Shown here piece after piece: positions 41,264 through 51,444 of a stretch of DNA of 64,000 nucleotides (its first letter is position 1; each line of letters starts with the position of its first letter). A model generated the notes under the pieces. That model had not been told where the DNA came from. It was given only the letters and a program-made list of their open reading frames with translations, and made no database searches. The DNA is taken from contig JAEMWC010001190.1 in the NCBI GenBank assembly GCA_016490735.1, positions 16,001 to 80,000 on the forward strand. Reading direction: 5' to 3'. The translations under genes and the position numbers were made by a program. This DNA comes from Pachyseris speciosa. Taxonomy: Eukaryota; Cnidaria; Anthozoa; Scleractinia; Pachyseridae.

Positions 41264-41554
41264 ATGGCGTCCGAAACACCTCGTGAGAAAATGCCAAGAT
41301 TAGACGTAGTGAAAGAAGGATGGCGCAAGACTGTGACCATCCATGATGGAATACGTTGGACACCAGACGACAGAAGTCCAGACCAGGACGATTCAGTGTC
41401 CTATTGGGATTTTCTACCGCCGGAAATGCAAGAAATGATCCTCCGCCAAAAAGAACAATTGGAAATTCAGGACATCATTAATCACCTCGCCATGCGCTGG
41501 GACAAAATACACCAGCAAATGGACCAGCTACCACGCTGTCGCGTGCACGGAACC
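41264..41554 (+). CDS. Exon 1 of the plus-strand array gene
   Basis: ATGGCGTCC in good context opens 97 codons ending exactly at a GTAAGT donor. The protein begins MASETPREKMPR, has WDFLPPEMQEMILRQKEQL (faintly like the first helix of an F-box) and QMDQLPRCRVHG. Intron 1 (41555-41627, 73 bases) has a near-perfect branch site TACTAAG and a polypyrimidine-CAG acceptor, so splicing here is convincing. I do not recognise the protein family. Confidence 0.65.
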
Positions 41555-41627
41555 GTAAGTTCACGTTTTTTCATTTTCATGGTAGTTAGCTCATACTAAG
41601 TCGCCCCTTTCCTGCCCTTTTCCTCAG

Positions 41628-41762
41628 CCCCTACCCGCCAAAGTTTTCTGTCTGACCTACACTCAACAAATTCTCAACGAGAGCGATTACATTCCTTGGT
41701 TCCAAGACCGTCATTGCCACATGCCCATTGAGCGACACTGGTTCGGAGGACTTTTGTTTTGA
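41628..41762 (+). CDS. Array exon 2
   Basis: 45 codons in phase with exon 1, containing FCLTYTQQILNESDYIPWF and a Cys/His-rich end. The last codon is TGA, and the donor GTAAGT follows it at once. If translated from exon 1 the protein would end here. If the exon is skipped or spliced differently, the stop is avoided. The next gap, 41763-41785, is only 23 bases. Confidence 0.55.
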   Translation, partial: PLPAKVFCLTYTQQILNESDYIPWFQDRHCHMPIERHWFGGLLF

Positions 41763-41785
41763 GTAAGTGTCCCCTTTTTTCGCAG

Positions 41786-41945
41786 CCCATGTTCCTCCAA
41801 GAAAAATGCATGCTGCTGCGCGTCCCCACCAGCATCCTGAGACCGCGACCGGGACGTGCTGCCGCTAGATTTCATTTGCACGGCAAGCATTGGCATGCGT
41901 TTGAAAGTACACACCATTTGTTTCACAAGCTCAGACGGTTCCGCT
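41786..41945 (+). CDS. Array exon 3
   Basis: Between CGCAG and GTAAGT. An open frame has PMFLQEKCMLLRVPT and a His-rich segment (HLHGKHWHAFESTHHLFHK), possibly metal binding. It is 160 bases long, so it changes phase. Following spacer 41946-41968 is 23 bases. Confidence 0.5.
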
Positions 41946-41968
41946 GTAAGTAATTGTTCTCTTTGTAG

Positions 41969-42151
41969 ATCGTACCCCATGGCACCTGCGATTTCCGTTG
42001 GTTAGACTACACCCATCCCGCTATGACCATCCTTCGCGCCCAAACGCTGGTAGCGGCTTGTGTCACCCACCGGGGCAAAATCATCCGGGCTCATCAAGTC
42101 CGCGAGCATGCTCACCCCCTCCGCTGCCCCTGGGATTATTAGCCGTGACGC
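41969..42151 (+). CDS. Array exon 4
   Basis: The best open frame starts at the acceptor: IVPHGTCDFRWLDYTHPAM, then ILRAQTLVAACVTHRGK, ending CPWDY and a stop shortly before the donor. That frame is not the one dictated by joining exon 3 at its donor, so either a different exon is joined here or exons are used singly after a common leader. Following spacer is 25 bases. Confidence 0.45.
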
Positions 42152-42176
42152 GTAAGTGTTTCTTCCTTTCTGTCAG

Positions 42177-42726
42177 ATCACCTCTTGGTTATGTTCCCTG
42201 CCACGGGGGTGGACCTGTTATCAACCTGAACCCAGTCATCATTGGTACTGGGACTATGAAGGGCTCCAACCCAATCTGCACATCGTCTTCGTACCCCTCC
42301 GCCAAGTAAGTCTTTTTCCTCTTGTCTTCCAGTTGCCCCAGGGGTGGATTTGTATCAAAATACCCAAGATCCATCTGCACTGGATAAAAAGCCAACTTGC
42401 GCGTCGTCTTCGTTATCCCCAAAGTAAGTGCTTCCTTTTTTCTCAGGCCAGAGGATGGTGTTGTTACTTGGGTGCCTCATCCATTCAGTGGTACTAGGAC
42501 TTTGTCGCCCCCGGTAAACCCCTTCGCATCGTCTTCGTCCATACATTGACGGGATCAGACCCACCAACCCATCGCTGAGTAAGTCTTTTCTGTTTCTTTC
42601 TCAGGGCATGCCCCAGGGCTGGAGTTGCTTTAGATCCCACGAAGACGAAGGTCGTGTGGTCCACCTACACGGTGATCTGCGCCTCGGTCATCCCCTGTCA
42701 TTCACTTTCATCGATCTTCCTGGCAT
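42177..42726 (+). CDS. Four tandem P-x-G-W-x-C modules of the array
   Basis: Modules at 42177-42305 (LPRGWTCYQPE), 42333-42423 (LPQGWICIKIP), 42447-42578 (ARGWCCYLGAS) and 42605-42726 (MPQGWSCFRSHEDEG). They are paralogous: a GWxC start, then an aromatic/His region and a hydrophobic end such as IVFVPL or FTFIDL. Each is bounded by a pyrimidine-CAG and a GTAAGT. The spacers are 27, 23 and 26 bases. The third module has an internal stop, and the last ends at a weaker GTAGCC donor. Function is unknown; the conserved Trp and Cys suggest a small folded domain. Confidence 0.5.
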
Positions 42727-42760
42727 GTAGCCACTCATTCATCTCTTGCCCTTTTTTCAG

Positions 42761-42958
42761 TTTCTGATCGACGCCTACGGGAAGTGGGCCAACAGTAAGA
42801 GTGAGAGTTGCATTTTCGATTGTCCGATGTACCCTCGTTGCAAGCGCCTCGTCTACTCAAAGCAGATCCCGGTCGCCCTCAGAGCCTTCCTGCCACGCAG
42901 ATCCACCTTGGCCAATTTCCAACGCGTATTGGACTACTTTGAATCTCTCGACAGCTGA
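42761..42958 (+). CDS. Array exon with Cys-rich segment
   Basis: After CTTTTTTCAG, 66 codons to TGA: FLIDAYGKWANSKSESCIFD, then CPMYPRCKRLV and a basic tail LPRRSTLANFQRVLDYFESL. The stop is not followed by a donor, and the next acceptor is 170 bases on. This may be a terminal exon of one transcript form. Confidence 0.5.
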   Translation, partial: FLIDAYGKWANSKSESCIFDCPMYPRCKRLVYSKQIPVALRAFLPRRSTLANFQRVLDYFESLDS

Positions 42959-43130
42959 CGGTCCACCCCCGGGCAGTTGCCAATCGCCTCCAACAGCGTC
43001 TGGTGTTGGTCCTAATACCGTTGCCATGTTGTTTGGTTTTCGTTCTCGTTTTCACCTTTGTATTGCTTCCATTTTATTTGTGTTATCAAAACCTATCAAA
43101 TTCCCATTCCATCGTGTGGTTTTTTTGCAG

Positions 43131-43253
43131 ACCATGCCCAAGGGTTGGGGTTGCATCAGATCCAACCATAATCCAGATCCTCTCCTTCGCTATCACAGTG
43201 ACCTCCGCTTTGGCGTTTTCTCTTTCCATAGGTCTTCATTCACCCCCTGATAC
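43131..43253 (+). CDS. Fifth P-x-G-W-x-C module
   Basis: Acceptor TTTTTTTGCAG is followed by ACCATGCCCAAGG, a start codon in near-ideal context. It encodes TMPKGWGCIRSNHN and YHSDLRFGVFSF, clearly paralogous to the module at 42605 (HLHGDLRLG). Confidence 0.5.
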
Positions 43254-43531
43254 GCCTAGCTAGCCTCAATCCCTGCCACCAACTAATTGTCACGCAGCCA
43301 CCCTTCCTTGCTTGCCATCGACGACTAAGATTAAAATACAAAGGCGTCACGATATGCGCACATGTTACGCACGGTTACTGGTTGCCTCTTCGTCGCTAGG
43401 TTTACATCGACCCTCTAATACGCCTGGCCAACCTAGATCCCTCCTATGAACTGACGGTCCACCGCATACGCTTCGTCGCTCGCGACCGCTGGTTGACATT
43501 CAAACACAAACACAACATCTTCCTTGAATTT
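43232..43531 (+). CDS. Two PLIRLA modules of the array
   Basis: After CCATAG at 43231 and CGCTAG at 43399 come paralogous exons VFIHPLIRLASLNPCHQL and VYIDPLIRLANLDPSYEL, each followed by a basic stretch. The sequence between them is partly duplicated too. Function is unknown. Confidence 0.45.
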
Positions 43532-43589
43532 TGGTTCCAGTTATCTCATGCACGTGGATTATTAAACGCTGTGCTTGCTTTCTTCGCAG

Positions 43590-44348
43590 AGATTCTTCGA
43601 TCCCATGGCCGAACGCACACTCCCCAAAGAAAGAATCCTCGTTTGCCCCCACATCTCTGCTTGCGGTCGTTAGCTCTACGTACTCCGCGGCCACGTCGTG
43701 CGCCACATCCTGTAACTCCATTGATTGTCTGTTCTCTCTCTCACAGCTGTTCATTGTGCCCATGGTCCATTGGTCCACCGTACGCCCCGGCCGAGTCAAC
43801 CCACCCAAAGTCATGATCCTCATCTGTCCTCATTTCAGTGAATGCGGTCAACACTTACGTGCCCTCAATAGACTTGCTTTGAGTCATTTGTGCCAATGAA
43901 AGTGCCTGTTCTCTCTCGTCGCTGTACATTGTCTTTGTTGTCTGCCGCTGTCTACGCCATGGCCAAGTCGACCCACCCCAAGTCAGGGAACTCGTCTGCC
44001 CTTACTTCGGTCACTGCAGCCAATTCAAGCGCGACCTCAGTACCCAGGCTTTGCGCCATGTACGTCACTGCGACAACCAACAACCTAACCGACCTCTAAC
44101 GTATCGTCCTTTGCACCGGTGTTCTTGCCCATTCTATCAACCACTTGAGTGACTGTGTCTATTCTCTCGTAGCTGTACATTGTGCCCATGATCTGTCTAC
44201 ACCATGGCCGAATCGTCGTCCCACCCAGAGTCAGGATGCTCCTCTGCCCTTACTTTGGTTAATGCGGTCAATACCAACGTGCCCTCAGTTCCCAGGCTTT
44301 GCGCCACGTACGCCATTGCGACACCAACTATCATGGCCCAGCCGTAAC
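43590..44348 (+). CDS. Four tandem CP-x4-CG finger modules
   Basis: Modules begin at 43590, 43747, 43922 and 44173. Their cores are ILVCPHISACG, ILICPHFSECGQHLRAL, ELVCPYFGHCSQFKRDL and MLLCPYFG followed by an in-frame stop and CGQYQRAL. Most end with ALRHVRHC or similar, giving a C-x5-C-x(12-15)-H/C pattern that could hold zinc. Each is preceded by a related TGTCTATTCTCTC-type pyrimidine run. The third has lost the AG of its acceptor, and the first and fourth carry stops, so the set is partly decayed. Confidence 0.5.
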
Positions 44349-44369
44349 TTTACGTCGCTGTTTTTGCAG

Positions 44370-44516
44370 ATCCTAACCAGCACCCTCCTCTGTTCGGACA
44401 TTGATCCCCAGTACTGGGCATGCGCGGGCCACACCTGCTTCCATCTTCCCACCCGCTTCTTTTACCAAGAGATTGACTTCTTCACCAATTCCCGTGCTTT
44501 CCTTGCCAGTGCATGA
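44370..44516 (+). CDS. Array exon ending in an ATGA overlap
   Basis: After TTTTTGCAG: ILTSTLLCSDIDPQYWACAG, HTCFHLPTRFFYQEIDFF, then TGA. The A of the preceding GCA and the TGA form ATGA, whose ATG begins the next frame. The Cys/His content resembles the other modules. Confidence 0.5.
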   Translation: MLTSTLLCSDIDPQYWACAGHTCFHLPTRFFYQEIDFFTNSRAFLASA

Positions 44517-44716
44517 CAGACGTCCTGAACGTGTTCCCCACCCATCCCGACGCTGAGGTCAAGTTTTGGCAGCACCTCCAACGCTATTGGATCCAACAAC
44601 GTTTCGTGCGCTGTGAACATTGCCAACACTACACTTTGTTAACCGCCTGTCAACAATGCCACTTTCAAAACCACCCTTATCGTTATCCCTTTAGTTGCAA
44701 ATATTGTAAACATTAG
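44513..44716 (+). CDS. 67-residue zinc-cluster ORF
   Basis: ATG overlaps the previous stop (ATGA). MTDVLNVFPTHPDAEVKFW leads to a dense metal-binding region, CEHCQHYTLLTACQQCHF, and ends CKYCKH. Three CxxC pairs in 35 residues suggest two small zinc knuckles. No family was recognised. The frame is unbroken, unlike several modules before it. Confidence 0.5.
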   Translation: MTDVLNVFPTHPDAEVKFWQHLQRYWIQQRFVRCEHCQHYTLLTACQQCHFQNHPYRYPFSCKYCKH

Positions 44717-44758
44717 CCTTTTGATAGTTTCATTAAAAACCCTTTATTTGTATTGCAG

Positions 44759-44925
44759 TGTTTTGTTGATTCTTGGTGTTTTGTGGATTTCTCCACCGCT
44801 CCAGATCGCCTGTTGTCCCGCGAGATGTCCCCAATCGTTGCCGTCGCCGCCAATCCTGTCATCGCTACCGACACCTGCTCCCATCATACAGCTACTATTA
44901 CCACTCGTACTACTAAACCGTAGTT
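44759..44925 (+). CDS. Ser/Thr-rich array exon
   Basis: After TATTGCAG an open frame of about 55 codons becomes Ala/Thr-rich (TATITTRTTKP) and stops. The evidence is acceptor plus openness only. Confidence 0.3.
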
Positions 44926-44959
44926 GCAAACAACACTAACTGCCTGTTCTCGCTCACAG

Positions 44960-45331
44960 GTGATGTTTGCATGTGCGGCAGACAAGTACAGTTCACGACG
45001 CTTGGTCCGCTTGGTACGACGCTTGCTCTTCTGCCCTTTCTCCAATGACTGCGGAGAACATGTACGAAGCTACGCGCCATGCCCCATGCGTCATTCACGG
45101 AATTTTGCATCTCTTTTCGACGTTAAAAATAGAACCATCATAAGATACAATTAAACAGTGTGTAAATAAGAAATCATGTCTGTTCATTGACTCTCGTCCC
45201 CCGCAGTTGCAAACAACACTAACTGCCTGTTCTCGCTCGCAGGTGCTGTTTGCAGCTACGACAGACAGCAAAGTCCGACGCTTGTTCCTCTGCCCTTTCT
45301 TCAATGACTGCGGAGAACAAACATGAAGCTA
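44960..45331 (+). CDS. Last two CP-x4-CG modules in a 265-bp tandem duplication
   Basis: Modules at 44960 (VMFACAADK, LLFCPFSNDCGEHVR) and 45243 (VLFAATTDS, LFLCPFFNDCGEQT) share acceptor TGCCTGTTCTCGCTC(A/G)CAG and the upstream word TTGCAAACAACACTAA. The duplication includes the exon, its 3' flank and a polyadenylation signal. The second copy gains an early TGA. Confidence 0.5.
45150..45155 (+). terminator. ATTAAA polyadenylation signal, first copy
   Basis: ATTAAA followed by the GU-rich CAGTGTGTAAATAAG, the usual layout of a metazoan cleavage site. Confidence 0.5.
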
Positions 45332-45411
45332 TGCGTCATGCGCCATTCGGCGTCATTCGCCAAATTTTGAATCTCTTTTCAAGGCTGTAAACAGAACTAT
45401 CATAAAATACC

Positions 45412-45417
45412 ATTAAA
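45412..45417 (+). terminator. ATTAAA polyadenylation signal, second copy
   Basis: Duplicate of the signal at 45150, followed by CGGTGTGTAAATAAC. It marks the probable end of the G+C-rich unit. Confidence 0.5.
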
Positions 45418-45459
45418 CGGTGTGTAAATAACAGTCACATGTCTGTTCATTGACTCTCA

Positions 45460-47829
45460 TCCCAAGGTCACGTGACCCTCGGGGGAAACACTTTCAATGC
45501 AGTTTGACGAGTTTGATTGATAGCTCGTTCTGGCTTCTGATTGGTCAATTCAATTTTGATAGACAGGTCGTTCTGGCTTCTTATTGGTCGAAAATTTTGA
45601 CATATTTGGGTCTATACTAGTCCATAGTACTATTCTCGTGGATACCCGAGGCATAGGAACGAGTTATTGTGGGCACTGCGTGTCACTCACTCACTAAGGT
45701 GTAGACACACTTCGTAATTAGTCGGCCCCGAACGAGAGTGCTCGGTACATCGATCGTTACCGAAGATAACCAATTACCTCTCCCGCTCAGTGTGCATCGT
45801 GCCTGGAGGATTGCTGATTTTGTAGCTTTCACAGGACGATTAGGTGTCTTCAGGTGGACTGAATATGTTTCAAATTAGTACTATGGCCAACTTGGAGACT
45901 GGATTTCGTTTCCTTTAAAACGAATCCTATTTGTCGAACATATTGAACTTACATGAGCGAATCGAGGACTTCGTGAACGAAACAACTATGGAGAACATTG
46001 GCAGAATTGACGAGTTCATGATGCGAAACCAGAGGCCTTTTGTGGTCAAACGATGGCAACATTGCTTCAATCGTAGACTGGTGGTTTCACATTGGAAGTG
46101 TTATATCTCATGAATATTCATATTGTACGCGCATGCTCAGTTCAAGGGCTTTTGCCATGTGCTTTTCGGGTTTCGTCATGTTCGATTAAACCGTTGCGTT
46201 TAATAGTATCTGTTCTATGCGTTTTACCTTGCTACAAGAAACCCCACTACACTACAGGAAGTGAAGTTCTGACCTATACAGAGACCTTTTTTCTATACAG
46301 CAAGGCTGTACTCTATCGGTTTGCGGTGCCCTGAGCGGTTAATATTTGGATTAGTGCGACTGCAAATAATTATTTGTCGCCCGGGCAGAGCATTCTTGCT
46401 TGAATGAAGTGCACTGTGCATTAAAACAGGCCAAAAATATTCTAACAAACTGGTGTTGGTTTATTGTGTTGGCGAAGCGTGGCACACAACATTTGTTCTA
46501 CAAACAGTCGCATACTCGATGACATGAATGAACAGCTATGAATTTCATAGCTGTTCGGAAAATTCCTTGCAGATCTTTTCACACAATCTTCACTGAGCCG
46601 GGAGCGCCGCTCGGTAAGCCGCACAAATCTGCTCCATTTCTCAAAGTATCTCAAGATTTTTCTTTCTTGTGGTTTATTGCTGGTTTATTTTAGTGCCTCA
46701 GAAGTTGTTGACGGGCTGGGATCTTTACGCGTTGATTTTGTCGTTTCATTTAACTATAAATGAGTGTTTATACAAATTTATTTGACGTTGGCGTTTGTGT
46801 TTACTCTTCCGATTGCTTTGTTTTGCTAATTTTGACAAAACAAGATAAACTATGTAATGCGAAGCAACTACAGGAAAGAATTAGAAGCATCGTTTTTCTT
46901 CTCGTAATAGTATAGTTTTTCCTTGTTTTTTATTTCGTGACGAACCAGTTGATTACATTTGCTAATATTCACGAAGACCAAACCTAGCGAAACATTATTT
47001 AAGACTTTGCTATACTGCATCCATGTCCGACCGTTCTGCAAGATGATTCTTTAAAATAGTCATTTTTACAGCTTGTATCTTTTATCTGTGGTATATTTCA
47101 ATCACACACTCAGTCGCTGATATCTGGAAGAAGCCATGACATTTATGAAAGTAGAAAATATGTCAAGTATAGTAATATACGTAATTGTGCACTAAAAAGC
47201 TCTCTCATTTACTTTTATAACCAATTAATCACGCAATCAATTAATAATTTTTTGACACCCCTGCCAGAATAGTTGAAGTTTTTCTTAGAGAAAATTGAAT
47301 GCACAGTAGTCCTGTGTTTTTATTGGGCAGGACTCATATCTCGAAAAACAATCTGGAAATCCCATAGCAACAGCACTTTGTCAATTTATTTATAATTCCA
47401 CACGCCTGTTCCTCTGTGGTCTCATCTGCACACAACTTCTTGAAACCCATTGGGTCTTGGGCTTCCTCATAGCCCAACTCTCTTTGCAATCGTTTGCATA
47501 ACAAAAAACACCACTAGAAACCAGGAATGCTACAATGAGCTAGTGAACAGTAATACCCTCCAAGGAGGCTCTATATTCACAGAAAATACTATCAGATATA
47601 TGTTCCCTGCAAAGGATGAAAAGTCAATAAACCTAGGTAGTTAAATTTCTAACATTCCCTTGCATGTGCCTTCTTGTAATAATTGTGCTACAAAGGCCGG
47701 TAGACAAAGGCTTGGGTTTGTGTACCTTATCCACGAGTTGGCCATAGGTATTTTTCTCCAGTACGTTAAGTTGGCAGAAACAATAATTGATGAAGTGTCA
47801 TTGTTCAACAATTTAGATTTAGATGGCTG

Positions 47830-47887
<58 letters not shown>

Positions 47888-48332
47888 TTTTTTGGGGGGG
47901 GGATATGCCACCCTAATGTGATTTGTTGACTGATTGTTGAGCAGTGAGACTTAGTGTATCTCTTAACAACAGTTAGAACAATGGAGGGTATATTGGTTTG
48001 GAGTTCTTAAGTTTACAGTGAAAATGTATGTCAGTTAAAAAGCATATTAATCATTGTACTGAAATATTATCGAAAAAGTACCATTATCCAACTTTTACTG
48101 ATTGTTGAACAGTGACTCTAAAATACCTTTTTTTTTAACAACATTTAAGAACAATACTGTCTTTGCTTCAGAGAAACAGGATGATCACAACACATCTTAA
48201 TAATTATTGTAAATACTGTAATATTTGAATTAAGGGTCACTAAAAAACAAAATTAAGAATTGGGTGGGAATGGTGTCAACATAATGTGATGCGGCATAAA
48301 TGGCTGGTTAGGCAGTTAACAATCAGGGTCCA
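45460..48332. other. No convincing gene
   Basis: Holds a short imperfect duplication (GTTCTGGCTTCTNATTGGTC at 45525 and 45568) and an unassigned 60-codon frame at 45931-46113 (MSNILNLHERIEDFVNETTM). Nothing else is seen except the TTA microsatellite. Confidence 0.4.
47834..47885. repeat. (TTA)n microsatellite
   Basis: Pure trinucleotide run. Confidence 0.95.
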
Positions 48333-48437
48333 GTTGCTCGAAGCATGGTTAGCGCTAATCAGGGTTAAACACCATGACAACCTATAGGTTTTAAGACATC
48401 TTAACCAATGGTTGGCGCTAACCATGCTTCGAGCAAC
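48333..48437. mobile_element. 105-bp foldback element
   Basis: GTTGCTCGAAGCATGGTTAG is repeated inverted at the right end (GCTAACCATGCTTCGAGCAA), with a nearly complete hairpin and a short loop. It is non-coding. Confidence 0.75.
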
Positions 48438-48967
48438 TCAGCCCAGTAAGGTAGCTAGGAGGCTGATTGTTGCACAGTGACGCTATCTTTTGTCTAATAA
48501 CATTAACGACAACATTGGTTGTTAGGTTTTCACCAGCTTTGTTTGGATAGATTAATTGAGTAATGCGAATTCCGTGAATTGAGACACGCAGAAGAAAAGG
48601 CCATAAGCTTTCCTCAATAAAAAAAATTATTTAGATATGCCTGTGTTTATGCCTGAAAAGCAAATTTAATTTTTGCATGAGTAAATCTATGCGAAGACGA
48701 AGCAAGCAAATACGAGAGTCACTTTGAAGTTCAATTTGTACTCGAACTGAACATGTTTTTCACAAAATTTGCTAGAAGTTGCTTCAGGGATACAACCAAT
48801 CGGTCAATTAAAGGTAAAGCACGGCAAAAATTCACATTCAAACCTGTAATGTTGTTTTGAAAGGTAGACTCTCAGAAGCGCTCACTTGTGATGATTCGCA
48901 GTGATCAAGGCACATCCCACATGTCCTTGATTCCTTGAAGAGGGATTTCTTCTCTATGAACCAACCT

Positions 48968-49440
48968 ACACTGGAAAAGTTGAAAATTTACAGGCGCATG
49001 TAAATCCAATTTCCAAAGTGTAAATCTGGATTTACATGTTTTGTAAATTATAATTTACATGTTAAGGTTTTGTAAATTAAAATTTACAAGATATTTACAT
49101 GTTAGAGTGGATCATGTAAATGTACTGTAAATAGTTATTTACAGGACCATGTTCTTGTAGTATAAATTGACGAACCTGTAAATAACATGTAAATTATTTC
49201 AAGTAGATTTACAGTATCTCACTCATGTAAATGGTTTCAAACTATCCTGTAAATAACATGTAAATGGATACAATCCTGTAAACTGAATTTACATGAAACT
49301 TTCATGTTTTAGGGGAACATGTAAATTTACTGTAAATAATGATTAAAAGTCATTTCTGGAAGTATAATTTGAAGAACATCAGATGTAAATAACATGGAAA
49401 TGTTGTTTCATGAAAATAGGGTAAATGTTCCCGTAAAAGT
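48968..49440 (-). repeat. ATGTAAAT-rich array, left
   Basis: Irregular repeats of CCTGTAAATAACATGTAAAT and relatives, i.e. the reverse orientation of the array at 59310-60230. The outer edge ACTGGAAAAGTTGAAAATTT resembles the inverted outer edge of the right array. Confidence 0.7.
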
Positions 49441-50058
49441 TATTAACAGGGTCATTTTTTCTGGTAAGCATGATTTTTTAGTGTAACGTGATGTTTACAA
49501 GTTAGTTGTTTCGCCAGGGCAGGAAGAATCCTCAAGTTACCATTCACGTGAGAAAGGCCCGGGCTGTTGAATGAAAACTTTTCAATAACTTGAAATCGAA
49601 GCATTTGTTTCTTCTCCCCTTTAAAGTAATTGAACCCAGGAAAAAGGAGTTCAATATTGGCCTTAACTTCAGTTAACTGGAGCAATGCATACATTCCTTT
49701 TTGGTGTCATTTATAAGGTAAGCCGATTATACCTTAAACGAAAAGGGGACAAGAGGATCTTGATACCTTGGTAATCGACTGCAAATATGTAAATGAAGCG
49801 GCAAATCGGAAGAATGGCTGTCAAATAAGTAAGCAAATTCCAAAAAACACTTCAAAAATGAGTCGGGCTGGACGTTCGGGCTGTGGCTCGATTATACCAT
49901 ATACGTAGTATCTGTCAAAGCTCATTAGTCAAACGCTGCCAGCGACAGTGTGGGCTCACTTAACTCGGTAACCGCGCCACTATAATTTTGGCGCCGTTAC
50001 TGGCGCTTTTTTTAACGCCGTTGGGTTCAAAATAACTTACGTCTTCCACTAGGAAAGT

Positions 50059-51173
50059 ATGGCTCAACTGCAAGCGAAAGATTGTTCGATTATTCCTGAG
50101 GTAAGTTAATCTTTTTTTTGTATTTTCTTGTGTTTTAAAATTTTGGAACCGGCTCCTCTTTCACAACGGACGATCGAACACTCGATACTTTAAATGTATT
50201 CTACCTGAAATGGCGATCATTTTGAAGGGTAAAGAGTGTTTACATTCGTCCGGATTCAAAGTGAAAAATTATTGAATACAAAAGGGTTTCTATCAAGATC
50301 GATTATATCAATACATGAAGCTTTATTTTATTCGCAAGTCCCACGAATTGGTGCAGACATAATTGCAACACCCGTACCGCTCGTCGTAAATAAATATAAA
50401 GCATCTGTCTCAAAATGATCAGCTTCAAACATGCTGCATTTTTCGCAGGTATCAATTGAAGAATCATGAAGATATTATTTATATTCAATATCGAGGACCG
50501 GTGTCACTGCAAAAAGCCATATTGACTTCAAAGCATGTGTTTTCACTTGCATACACAAGGTTAATTAAGCTTCAATTAATAAACTTAATTGCCATTTAAA
50601 GTGTATAGGTCTGCAGTGCACCAGTGAACATTTAGTGATAGACTGAAGAAATGGATTAAAATCGACAGATGGGTTTCAGTACAGGCCATACACACAACGG
50701 TCTCATCTCCTTTCTTGATGAAATACCATAAAGTTTCTCAAGTAACCATCCCAAAAGTCTAGAAAGTGTGATGATTGTGGATACTCATTAAATCAATGCA
50801 ATTTATTTTGGCAGGTTGAATTAGATACAGCAGAAGGATTCTTGAAAGCAAATGGTTTGAGGACCTGACACCAGTCTTGGTTGTTAAGAATAGGGTACAG
50901 TATATTTTCTAGTTAATAATATGTTATGGTCAATGCCTTAGCAAGGAAATGCTTTTGCTGTTAAAAAACACAGTGTACATGTAACTGAAAATTTTCAACA
51001 CTAGTCCAGAAAGAAGCCCACTTCACTTCACTTCACTTCATTTTCACTTCTTTTTATTCATAATAATTTATGATATACAATTTAGAAAAATACACAACCT
51101 GCGTGTAGCAAAGCTAATCAAGGTGGGTTGTGTAACTTACAATCAAATTTAGCAAAATGAATTCTTAGTAATG

Positions 51174-51217
<44 letters not shown>

Positions 51218-51229
51218 GAGTGAAACACA

Positions 51230-51272
<43 letters not shown>

Positions 51273-51409
51273 TGTACAGGGATTTGATTAGCTGACTTTT
51301 TGAGCATTATCCCTTCATAGTTAGCCCTTCGTCGTTAGCGCTTCGTCGTGCTGAGTGATTATTCGCTCTGACGAAGGGCTAACACTCGAAACGTCAGCTA
51401 ATCGAATCC

Positions 51410-51444
<35 letters not shown>

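Noticed and set aside
50815..50870. Additional exon of the three-exon gene (VELDTAEGFLKANG)
   Set aside because: The acceptor and phase are good, but the frame stops soon and no fair donor precedes the stop. It might be a poison exon, so it was left out of the model.
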